This document shows, in pieces, positions 1 through 6,334 of a DNA stretch of 9,561 nt. The stretch is from Planctomycetaceae bacterium. Lineage in GTDB: Bacteria > Planctomycetota > UBA1135 > GCA-002686595. The stretch spans positions 1-9,561 of the forward strand of contig JABWBL010000091.1 of the NCBI GenBank assembly GCA_013360535.1, read 5' to 3'. Under the pieces are notes generated by a model that saw only the letters and a program-made list of their open reading frames with translations, made no database searches and was not told the DNA's origin. How positions within the stretch are numbered: the stretch's first letter is position 1; every line of letters begins with the position of its first letter. The position numbers and the translations under genes are program-made.

Positions 1-391
1 TCGAGCGCCCCGCGGCTCCGGCGTTGATCGCGTCGTCGACGAGCAGCACGCGCTTGCCGGCCACGGTCGAGCGCAGCGACGGCGGCACGCGGTAGCGCAT
101 GTCGTCCTCGACGACCTTCTCGGCGAGCACCGCCGGAAGCCCGAGCTCCGAAGCCACCATTTGCGCGAGAAACGCGCCTCCGACGAGCGGTCCGCACACC
201 ACTTGCGGCGCCTGCGGCCGCGCGAGGCGCGCAAGCTCGCTCGCACACGCACGCAGGAGCGGCGCCCGCGAGGTGAGGCGCAACAGGTCGACCCACAGGT
301 CGCCGTGGTGGCCCGATTCGTAGACGAAGTGGCCGGACGGCGTCTTGAGCGCCGCCTCGAGTTGGGTGCGTGCGTCGGGCACAGGGGGCAT
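1..391 (-). CDS. pyrE: Orotate phosphoribosyltransferase-like protein (partial, C-terminus cut by window edge)
   Basis: The first 130 residues are visible; the gene runs off the left edge. The family transfers ribose-5-phosphate from PRPP to orotate, giving OMP in cytoplasmic pyrimidine synthesis. The sequence shows an N-terminal helix (residues 7-16), the OPRT-type stretch SGHFVYESGHHGDLWVDL (19-36), a GPLVGGAFLA loop (68-76), AEKVVEDD (90-97) and the PRPP-binding signature VLLVDDAINAG (115-125) with the paired acidic residues D119/D120. The last motif identifies a type I phosphoribosyltransferase with confidence; the N-terminal motif points to OPRT. The start is the ATG whose first base is 391, which gives MPPVPDARTQ. 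No good Shine-Dalgarno precedes it. The gene is divergent from the radical SAM gene, with 104 bases between the chosen starts. A different purine or pyrimidine PRTase is possible because the C-terminus is missing. Confidence 0.77.
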   Translation of the reverse strand, partial: MPPVPDARTQLEAALKTPSGHFVYESGHHGDLWVDLLRLTSRAPLLRACASELARLARPQAPQVVCGPLVGGAFLAQMVASELGLPAVLAEKVVEDDMRYRVPPSLRSTVAGKRVLLVDDAINAGAAGRS

Positions 392-495
392 CGTCCCGGG
401 GGGGAGGTTCCGGGGCGCGCCATGTTCTGGATTCGCGGGCGCCGCGTCGAGAGGCGGCTGCGAAACCTCCACCTCGCGGAAGGGTCTTGAGTAGC

Positions 496-1914
496 ATGGT
501 CCCGCTCCAACCCACCATGGTCCGCACCGCGCTCGTCCAGACCTACCACCGCTACACACAGTTCACGCACGTCCACCCGCTGGGGATCATGATGATCGCC
601 GCGCAGGCGCGCGTGGCCGGGCACGCCGACGTGCACATCCTCGACATGAAGGTCGAGGACTGGGACCCCGAACGTTGCGTGGAGGAGCTCGTGAAGCTCG
701 CCCCGGACGTGATCGGCCTGTCGGCGATGACTTACGAGGCCGGCTGCCTGCACGCGGTGGCGAAGCTCGTGCGCGAGCGCCTGCCGCAGGCTGTGATCGT
801 CGCCGGCGGCCCGCACCCCAGCGTCGCGGCCGACGACGTGCTCGCTGACCCGAGCGTCGACTTCGTCGTGCGCGGCGAAGGCGAGTTCACGTTCGCGGAG
901 CTGCTCGACGGCCTCGCCGCTGGTCGCACCGACTGGTCGGGTTGCCTCGGGCTTTCGTGGCGCAAGGACGGCGCCATCGTGCACGAGCCCGACCGCGCGG
1001 CGCCGCCCGACCTCGACGCGCTGCCGTTCCCGGCCTGGGACCTGATCGACCACGCCAAGTACCACACCGTGCCACGCGGCGGCGTGATCTACGCGCACAA
1101 GGAGTTCGCGACGATGTTCTCGTCGCGCGCCTGCCCGTGGCGCTGCACGTATTGCCACAACAGCTACGGCAAGACCTTCCGCGACCGCTCGGCGGAGCAC
1201 GTGCTCGCGGAGATCGACCTGCTCGTGACGAAGTACGGCGTGAAGGAGCTCGTCTTCATGGACGACATCTTCAACTTCAAGCCGGAGCGCGCGAAGGCGA
1301 TCGCGCGCGGCATCCTCGCGCGCGGCTACAAGCTCGCGCTCACCTTCCCCAACGGCTTCCGCGGCGACATTCTCGACGAGGAGCTGGTCGTGCTGCTCAA
1401 GCAAGCCGGCATGTACCGCTGCATGGTCGCGGTCGAGTCGGCCAGCCCGCGCATCCAGAAGGTGATGAAGAAGAACCTCAAGATCGAGAAGGTCGAGCGC
1501 ATCGTCGACTTCATCGCCAGGCAGGGCGTGATGGTGCACGGCGCGTTCATGCTCGGCTTCCCCTCCGAGACCGAGGAGGAGATGCAGTCGACCGTCGACT
1601 GGGCCGCGCGCTCGTCCTTCCACACCGCCGCCTTCTTCCGCGTCATCCCCTTCAAGGGCACCGAGCTCTTCCGCCAGGTCGAGAACGCCGGCTTCCAGCT
1701 CCCCCACGACTGGTCCGCCTACGAGCCCTACCAGACCCAGATCAACCTCTCGACCGTCCCCGAAGCCACGATCACGAAGCTGCGCAAGTCCGCCTACCGC
1801 CGCTTCTACTTCAACCCCGCCCGCCTCTGGCGGATCTTCAAGCTGATCCCCAACAAGGCCAACATGCTCCCCTTCCTCACGCTCCTCTTCGCCCGCCGCG
1901 CCTATGCGCGTTGA
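496..1914 (+). CDS. B12-binding-domain radical SAM protein (BchE/HpnP-like superfamily)
   Basis: A 472-residue protein with the two-domain layout of cobalamin-dependent (class B) radical SAM enzymes. The Rossmann-like B12-binding domain covers roughly residues 8-150. It carries HPLGIMMIAAQAR near its start, GGPHPS at 104-109 and VRGEGE at 125-130, all typical of the BchE/MTTase-like group. I see no DxHxxG, so any cobalamin would not be held by a His ligand of that motif. The radical SAM domain follows (about 200-400) with the Fe-S motif CPWRCTYC (C213, C217, C220) and then FMDDIFN. The basic/aromatic tail RRFYFNPARLWRIF is common in this group. Such enzymes methylate or rearrange unreactive carbons in lipids, tetrapyrroles or peptides; the substrate here cannot be read from sequence. 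The start at 496 has GGAAGGG 11 bases upstream; the ATG at 517 is an alternative. An upstream ATG at 370 would overlap the divergent pyrE start and adds low-complexity Arg-rich sequence. Confidence 0.9.
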   Translation: MVPLQPTMVRTALVQTYHRYTQFTHVHPLGIMMIAAQARVAGHADVHILDMKVEDWDPERCVEELVKLAPDVIGLSAMTYEAGCLHAVAKLVRERLPQAVIVAGGPHPSVAADDVLADPSVDFVVRGEGEFTFAELLDGLAAGRTDWSGCLGLSWRKDGAIVHEPDRAAPPDLDALPFPAWDLIDHAKYHTVPRGGVIYAHKEFATMFSSRACPWRCTYCHNSYGKTFRDRSAEHVLAEIDLLVTKYGVKELVFMDDIFNFKPERAKAIARGILARGYKLALTFPNGFRGDILDEELVVLLKQAGMYRCMVAVESASPRIQKVMKKNLKIEKVERIVDFIARQGVMVHGAFMLGFPSETEEEMQSTVDWAARSSFHTAAFFRVIPFKGTELFRQVENAGFQLPHDWSAYEPYQTQINLSTVPEATITKLRKSAYRRFYFNPARLWRIFKLIPNKANMLPFLTLLFARRAYAR

Positions 1915-3193
1915 CCGCGCGAAACCTGCGGAAATCGCGGCGTTTCGCGAGGACGTCGCGGCTGGGCGCGGGCGAGCGATGCAGCTCGTGCGGCGCACGA
2001 AAGGGCTGGGACTCGAACGCGAGATCGATCGCGCCTGCCTTCGAGCGCAAGGTTTCGATCCGCAAGTCGATGGATCGCGTGGAGCGTGGCTGCACGAGCT
2101 CGCGCAGCTTGGCGGTCGCACGTCGAACCTGTCGCCGCGTATGGAGCGCGCCATCGCGAAGAGCGCGCCGCGCGAATCCGTTTGGGACTGGACGCAACAA
2201 TTCGAGTGGCTCGCGCGCGAAGCGCAGCAGGGAAACGACACCGCGCGCAAGGCTGTGTTCAAGGCTTTTGGCGACCGGCAGCGTGACCGGGGAGCTGACG
2301 TCGCGCGCGCGTACCTCGAGGCGACGGGACGCGCAGGCTTCGAAGCCGCGTGGGATTCCATTCGCGACGGCGAGGACGAGTGCGAGCGCGAGGAGTTCAT
2401 GCGCGAGGCGATCGCGGTCCTGGGGCGCGCTGAAGTCGAACGTCGGATCGGTCGGGCGCTCCTGAATCGGCTCCTGCGGCAGAAGCGGCGTCCCACCGCT
2501 GTCCGCGCTGGTGCGTGGAGCTCGCGCGATGTGGAAGCGACGATTTCGAACGCGAACACCGCACGAAGCGTGCCGTTGATCGCCTGGGCGAAGTCGGCGA
2601 GGCGGGACGAGCTCGAGCAGCTTGACCAGCGGCTCGCGACAGAAGTCGAGCGCGGTGCCCTACTCCGCCTCCTGCGCATTTTCTCGGTGCGTCCGCTGCG
2701 AGCGGGGCTCGAGCGTACGCGCCAGTTCGCGCGTGGCCGAGACCCGCAACTCGCGCGGGCCGCTGTGCTCGCGCTCGTGCGCGCCGAGGACGAATCCGCC
2801 TTGACCATCGCCCGAACTCGCCTGCGCGCGGCGCGCCTTCTGCGGGACACACGCTGGCTGCCGCTGCTCGCCTCACGCGGCGACGCCGCTGACGCTCGAG
2901 CCCTCGCCCAGCGCCTGCCTTCGTCTCCCGGAATCCCCCTCGCTCACGACGTCGGTGTGACCGTGCTCGAGTGGGCCAAGCGCGGCGTGACGAAGGAACT
3001 CGTTTCGCTGCTTCTGTGGACGTGGGATCACACGCCGTGTGGCCACTGCCGCACCGCTGTCCTGCGCGCGCTCCTGCGATCCCGTGGCGCGCCTGCCCGT
3101 GTGCTTGCCGAGGCTCGTTTCGACGCGTCGCCGACGATCGAGACGCTCGCTCGCCAGCGCCAAGGCCGCTCGCGTCGCTCCCAAAAGGCGTGA
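1904..3193 (+). CDS. HEAT-repeat-like helical protein with C-terminal TPCxxCR motif
   Basis: A 429-residue protein, rich in Arg, Ala and Leu, predicted mostly helical. Short amphipathic helix pairs such as 'ARAAVLALVRAEDESALTIARTRL' followed by 'RLLRDTRWLPLLASRGD' look like degenerate HEAT/armadillo units, which act as binding scaffolds. No catalytic motif, signal peptide or membrane segment is visible. Near the C-terminus, WTWDHTPCGHCRTAVLRAL contains a CxxC pair (C379, C382). It is followed by a final helix pair ending 'RFDASPTIETLA'. This TPCxxCR ending resembles that of some HEAT-repeat proteins I recall, but the name is given from general resemblance. The ATG at 1904 lies 11 bases inside the radical SAM gene's 3' end, so the two genes are probably co-transcribed and translationally coupled. 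An in-frame ATG at 1979 is a later alternative. The function is unknown; a partner or substrate-presenting role for the radical SAM enzyme is inference from position only. Confidence 0.8.
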   Translation: MRVDRAKPAEIAAFREDVAAGRGRAMQLVRRTKGLGLEREIDRACLRAQGFDPQVDGSRGAWLHELAQLGGRTSNLSPRMERAIAKSAPRESVWDWTQQFEWLAREAQQGNDTARKAVFKAFGDRQRDRGADVARAYLEATGRAGFEAAWDSIRDGEDECEREEFMREAIAVLGRAEVERRIGRALLNRLLRQKRRPTAVRAGAWSSRDVEATISNANTARSVPLIAWAKSARRDELEQLDQRLATEVERGALLRLLRIFSVRPLRAGLERTRQFARGRDPQLARAAVLALVRAEDESALTIARTRLRAARLLRDTRWLPLLASRGDAADARALAQRLPSSPGIPLAHDVGVTVLEWAKRGVTKELVSLLLWTWDHTPCGHCRTAVLRALLRSRGAPARVLAEARFDASPTIETLARQRQGRSRRSQKA

Positions 3194-3230
3194 TTCCAGC
3201 CGCGGTGCATTCGATGTCGATGCAGCGGGC

Positions 3231-3449
3231 GTGGACTTCTCGGCGGAGGCACTGTTCGCGTCGCTGGTGGTGAGCGTCGCGGGAATGGCGCTCTTCCGGT
3301 ATGGGCGGAAGGAGCAGCGGCTGCCGCAGGTGTTCGGCGGGCTCGTGCTGATGATCGGACCCTATTTCAGCGGCGGAGCGCTCGGGACGTGGCTGTTCGC
3401 GGCCGGCGTCGGCGCGCTCGTGTGGGGCGCGATTCGTTGCGGGCTGTGA
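3231..3449 (+). CDS. Small hydrophobic membrane protein (72 aa), function unknown
   Basis: The protein reads VDFSAEALFASLVVSVAGMA at its start (V is fMet at a GTG). Three hydrophobic stretches are visible: residues 6-23, 32-47 and 50-68. A short basic loop, RYGRKEQRLPQ, lies after the first. The pattern 'F.SLVVS..G..LF.YG.KEQRLPQ...GL.LM..PYF' matches a family of short conserved membrane proteins found in several bacterial phyla. These are often named only by length, and sometimes as 'amino acid transport protein' without evidence. The GTG at 3231 is chosen because the family-like reading begins with VDFS and the reading frame upstream is an Arg-rich shadow of the HEAT gene. It starts 37 bases after the HEAT stop on the same strand and is followed two bases later by a strong hairpin, so it probably ends the operon. 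No function can be assigned. Confidence 0.75.
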   Translation: MDFSAEALFASLVVSVAGMALFRYGRKEQRLPQVFGGLVLMIGPYFSGGALGTWLFAAGVGALVWGAIRCGL

Positions 3450-3451
3450 GC

Positions 3452-3481
3452 GGCGCTCGGGCCGGAGGCCGCGAGGGCGCC
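3452..3481. terminator. Strong GC hairpin between convergent genes (possible terminator)
   Basis: Two bases after the stop of the small membrane protein lies an interrupted inverted repeat: GGCG-CTCG-GGCC, loop GGA, then GGCC-(G)-CGAG-(GG)-CGCC. Twelve base pairs form with two small bulges. It lies between convergent genes, where a bidirectional terminator is expected. No U-tract follows on either strand, so intrinsic termination is uncertain. Confidence 0.4.
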
Positions 3482-3556
3482 GTGACGGTGGCGAGTGACA
3501 GCTGCCGAAGGCCGGAACAGGGCGCCGCCGCGCGCGCTTCACCGCACGGGAGTGCG

Positions 3557-4333
3557 TCAGCGGCGTTGTTCGAACAGCCAGTGCATCACGGTCGGGTCCG
3601 CGTAGGTCCGCGTCCACGAGTCGTGCGCGATCCCGGGGTAGAGGGTGAGCTCGACGTCCGCGCCAACGGCGCGCAACCGCTCGACGAGGCGCAGCGAGGA
3701 CTCCGGCGGCACGACCGTGTCCTCCGCGCCGTGGAAGACGCGCATGGGCACGTCCTTCGCGGCGACGATCGCAGGCTCGCGCTCGCTTCGCATGCCGCCA
3801 CAGATCGGGAGCGCGGCCGCGAAGAGGTCGGGCCGCGTCGCGACGAGCTCGAACGTCCCGAAGCCGCCCATGCTGAGGCCTGTCACGTACACGCGTCGCG
3901 CGTCGATGCGCTCGGTCGCGCGCACTTCCTCGAGCAGCGCGAGCAGCGACTCGGTCGACCACCACTCGCCCTCGGGGCATTGCGGAGCGACGAGCACGCA
4001 GCTCCACAGCGCCGGCGTCGTCGCGACGAGCTTCGGCGGACCGTGGACACCGACGCGCGCGAGATCGTCGCCACGTTCGCCCGCGCCGTGCAGGAAGAGG
4101 AGCAGGGGCCAGCCGTCCTTGGGTGCGGACTCGGCCGGCGTCCAAGCGAAGTAGCCGTAGCGGCGTGGTGCATCAGGATTCGACATGCGCCGTTCGCTGC
4201 GCACGGAAGGAACCGGCGAGGTCGCGTCCGCGGCGCCGTCGCTCGCACGACAACCGGAGGCGACCCACGCCGCCAGGGCCAGCGCTCCAAGGCTCCATCG
4301 CGGCCTCGCCGCACCGTTTCGCTCGTCGTTCAC
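3557..4333 (-). CDS. Lipoprotein alpha/beta-hydrolase (prolyl oligopeptidase/phospholipase-type esterase)
   Basis: A 258-residue exported serine hydrolase. The N-terminus has basic residues, a hydrophobic run (15-25) and a lipobox ending ASGC, with C28 the predicted lipidated cysteine, so it probably sits on a membrane facing the periplasm. The hydrolase fold begins near residue 58. The oxyanion-side motif FLHGAGERGDD is at 80-90, the nucleophile elbow GLSMGGFG at 152-159 (S154), the acid in HGAEDTVVP (D205) and the catalytic His in IAHDSW (H237). These make a full triad. The motifs VHGPPKL and APQCPEGEWW are usual in 'predicted peptidase/esterase' (COG4099-like) proteins; the substrate may be an acyl or feruloyl ester, or a peptide. 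The start is GTG at 4333, selected by AAGGAG six bases upstream and by the signal sequence. It lies 11 bases after the ygjP stop on the same strand and is likely co-transcribed with it. Confidence 0.88.
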   Translation of the reverse strand: MNDERNGAARPRWSLGALALAAWVASGCRASDGAADATSPVPSVRSERRMSNPDAPRRYGYFAWTPAESAPKDGWPLLLFLHGAGERGDDLARVGVHGPPKLVATTPALWSCVLVAPQCPEGEWWSTESLLALLEEVRATERIDARRVYVTGLSMGGFGTFELVATRPDLFAAALPICGGMRSEREPAIVAAKDVPMRVFHGAEDTVVPPESSLRLVERLRAVGADVELTLYPGIAHDSWTRTYADPTVMHWLFEQRR

Positions 4334-4339
4334 GCGCTT

Positions 4340-4345
4340 CTCCTT
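4340..4345 (-). promoter_or_regulatory. Ribosome binding site that fixes the hydrolase GTG start
   Basis: AAGGAG on the minus strand ends six bases before the GTG at 4333 and overlaps the TGA of ygjP (TGAAGGAG). The strong site decides the non-ATG start, and its overlap with the ygjP stop suggests translational coupling between the two genes. Confidence 0.7.
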
Positions 4346-4845
4346 CAAGATTGGAATTCCCCGAGCTCGCGCGCCGTCAACCACAGCCGCACGTCGAACT
4401 CGAGCTGGTGATAGTCGGCTTCCATCGCCACGCACAGCCGCCAGAAGGCCTTGGTGTGCTCGCGTTCGCGCAGGTGCGCGAGCTCGTGGACCACGATCAT
4501 CCGCAGGAACTCGAGCGGCGCGCGCCGGAACACGCCCGCGATCCGGATTCCGCTCGAAGCGCGCAGCCGTCCGCCGTGCACGCGCGACTCGAACGTGTGC
4601 AGCCCGAGCGCGGCCTCGCCCGCCACGAGCCGCTCGTCGTACTCCACGCGCGCCACCGCCGGCGCCGTCTTCAGGTGGCGCCGACGCAATTCCTCGACGT
4701 AGCCGCGCAGGAGCGTGTTCGTCGTGTGCGGATGGCACCCGGGATACTTCGCCGCGAGGTACGGCGCGAGCCCACCGCGCTCCACGAGCCGGCGCACGCC
4801 GTCCAGCGTCTCGTCGTCGTAGCCCTGCAGGTACGTGAGCTCCAT
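4345..4845 (-). CDS. ygjP: YgjP-type zinc metallopeptidase (DUF45/M48-like)
   Basis: A 166-residue protein, almost the same length as E. coli YgjP (167 as I recall it) and collinear with it from the first residues (LTYLQGY at 3-9) to the last. The zinc motif VVHELAHLRE holds H120, E121 and H124. It is followed by H130 in EREHTKAFW and the signature MEADYHQLEFDVRLWLT (141-157). Family members (Pfam YgjP-like, PF01863; SprT/M48-like fold) are cytosolic metal-dependent hydrolases or nucleic-acid-associated proteases without a settled substrate. There is no signal peptide. The ATG at 4845 is chosen by agreement with E. coli; its Shine-Dalgarno is poor, and a hairpin (4861-4891) lies about 15 bases upstream in the leader. 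The next gene downstream, the lipoprotein hydrolase, follows after 11 bases; a shared pathway is not evident. Confidence 0.93.
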   Translation of the reverse strand: MELTYLQGYDDETLDGVRRLVERGGLAPYLAAKYPGCHPHTTNTLLRGYVEELRRRHLKTAPAVARVEYDERLVAGEAALGLHTFESRVHGGRLRASSGIRIAGVFRRAPLEFLRMIVVHELAHLREREHTKAFWRLCVAMEADYHQLEFDVRLWLTARELGEFQS

Positions 4846-4860
4846 CGGGCTGCTAGGTTA

Positions 4861-4891
4861 GGAACGTGCGCCGTGCGTTGGCACGAGTTCC
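4861..4891 (-). other. Hairpin in the gap upstream of ygjP
   Basis: GGAAC and GTTCC enclose GTGC and GCAC, with a 2-base bulge on one side and an 11-base loop. The element lies in the 115-base gap between the kinase stop and the ygjP start, 15 bases from the ygjP ATG. It could terminate the FIST-kinase transcript or be a 5' leader structure of ygjP. No U-tract follows on the minus strand. Confidence 0.35.
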
Positions 4892-4960
4892 TGCGACGGA
4901 CGCGTACGACGGAGAGGATCGGGGGGTCTCCCGAGATCTCGCTCAAGGCAACGCGGTTGC

Positions 4961-6334
4961 TCAGGCGGCAGAGCTGGCGGAGGGGCCGACGGTCGCCACG
5001 CGCGCGAGGGCCTCGCGCAGGGCCTCGACCTCGATCGGTTTCGTGAGGTAGTCGTCCATCCCGGCGGCGAGGCAGACCTCACGATCGCCGGCGAGGGCGT
5101 GCGCGGTCACGGCGATGATGCGCACGTTGCACAGGGGCGGCGGGAGCGCGCGGATCGCGGCGGTGGCCTGATAGCCGTCGATGCCGGGCATCGAGCAGTC
5201 CATCAGGATCACGTCGAGCCCGCCCCGCTCTGCGGCAGCGATGGCCGCGGCTCCGTCCTCGGCCACTGCGCAGGTACAGCCCATGCGCTGCACGAGGCGC
5301 GAGCCGATCATGCGGTTGACGGCGTTGTCGTCGACGACGAGCACGCGCAGCGAGAGCTTCATGGGCTCGCTCGCGGGCCGGAACGTGTCCGCGATCGGCA
5401 GCGTGCAGGCGCTGGCGAAGTGCGCGGTGAAGCGGAACGTGCTGCCGCGGCCGGGCTCGCTCTCGACGCGGAGCTCGCCTCCCATCAGGCGCACGAGCTG
5501 GCGGCAGATCGCGAGCCCGAGCCCGGAACCGCCGAAACGACGGGTCGTGCTGCTGTCGGCCTGCACGAAGGGATCGAAGATCGAATCGAGCTTGGAGGCC
5601 GGGATTCCGATGCCGGAGTCGCGCACGCGGAACTCGACGAGCCCGTCGCCGACGGCGCGGACTTCGAGCCGCACGCCGCCCTCGGAGGTGAACTTGATCG
5701 CGTTGTCGATCAGGTTGAGCAGCACCTGCCGCAGGCGCACGGGATCGCCGAGCAGCCCGGCGGGAAGGTGCTCGTCCACGTCGCACTCGAGCGTGATGCC
5801 ACGCCGGCGCGCGGCGTTCGACTCGAGCTCGACCACGGCGCGCAGGGTCTCGCGCAGGTCGAAGTCGATGCGCTCGAGCTGGATGCGGTTCGACTCGCCC
5901 TTGGTGAAGTCGAGCACGTCGTTGATGATCGAGAGCAGGCCCTTCGAGGAGCGCTGGATCACCTCGACGAGCTCGCGCTCCTCGCCCTGGATCCCCGACT
6001 GCATCAGGAGCTCCGCCGTCCCGAGGATGCCGTTCATCGGCGTGCGCAGCTCGTGGCTGATCGTCGCGACGAAGCGGCTCTTCGCCTCGTTCGCGGCCTC
6101 GGCCCGCAGCTTCTCCTCGCGCAGCTGGCCCGTTGCCTGCTCCAGCCGCGCGACGGCCGCTTCCAGCTCGCGCGTGGTGCCGAGGATCGCCTGCTTCGAG
6201 CGCAGCGCGTAGAGCTCCGCCTGCTCGGCCTGGCGCCGCAGCTGCTCGATGCGACGGTCGCGAGCCCGCAGTTCCTTCTGCAGGGCCTTGAGCGTGGCCG
6301 CGTCGTCGGCGGGATTGCGCTCGGTCTCGTTCAT
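4961..6334 (-). CDS. Soluble hybrid sensor histidine kinase (coiled coil-HisKA-HATPase-REC)
   Basis: A 457-residue cytoplasmic kinase. Residues 13-85 are a charged coiled coil with no PAS, GAF or membrane segment. HisKA follows with the H-box FVATISHELRTPMNG (phospho-accepting H94). The HATPase domain has the N-box LLNLIDNAIKF (N207, N211), G1 box DSGIGIP (239-245), F-box DPFVQAD and G2 box GGSGLGLA (268-275). A C-terminal receiver (about 329-447) has D335/D336, the phospho-acceptor D379 in ILMDCSMPG, T410 and K432, all intact. Autophosphorylation on His and transfer to the receiver is expected; such hybrids usually pass phosphate on through a separate HPt protein, not present here. The ATG at 6334 overlaps the FIST gene's TGA as ATGA, indicating translational coupling. 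A reading frame extends upstream, but that part is an Arg-rich shadow of the FIST gene. Without its own sensor, the kinase is probably controlled by the FIST protein (inference). Confidence 0.95.
   Translation of the reverse strand: MNETERNPADDAATLKALQKELRARDRRIEQLRRQAEQAELYALRSKQAILGTTRELEAAVARLEQATGQLREEKLRAEAANEAKSRFVATISHELRTPMNGILGTAELLMQSGIQGEERELVEVIQRSSKGLLSIINDVLDFTKGESNRIQLERIDFDLRETLRAVVELESNAARRRGITLECDVDEHLPAGLLGDPVRLRQVLLNLIDNAIKFTSEGGVRLEVRAVGDGLVEFRVRDSGIGIPASKLDSIFDPFVQADSSTTRRFGGSGLGLAICRQLVRLMGGELRVESEPGRGSTFRFTAHFASACTLPIADTFRPASEPMKLSLRVLVVDDNAVNRMIGSRLVQRMGCTCAVAEDGAAAIAAAERGGLDVILMDCSMPGIDGYQATAAIRALPPPLCNVRIIAVTAHALAGDREVCLAAGMDDYLTKPIEVEALREALARVATVGPSASSAA

Noticed and set aside
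403..470. GGAGGTT and AACCTCC inverted pair in the pyrE/radical SAM divergent gap.
   Set aside because: Seven bases separated by 54 is expected by chance in such sequence, and no promoter boxes accompany it.
370..495. Extending the radical SAM protein to an ATG at 370.
   Set aside because: The added residues are Arg/Gly/Ser-rich, match no B12-binding domain, and overlap the divergent pyrE-like start.
942..2465. Long plus-strand open frame of about 507 codons.
   Set aside because: It is Arg/Pro-rich and lies across the radical SAM and HEAT genes in another frame, a typical GC-rich shadow.
2397..4145. Long minus-strand open frame of about 582 codons.
   Set aside because: It is Arg/Ala-rich with no recognisable domain and overlaps three better-supported genes.
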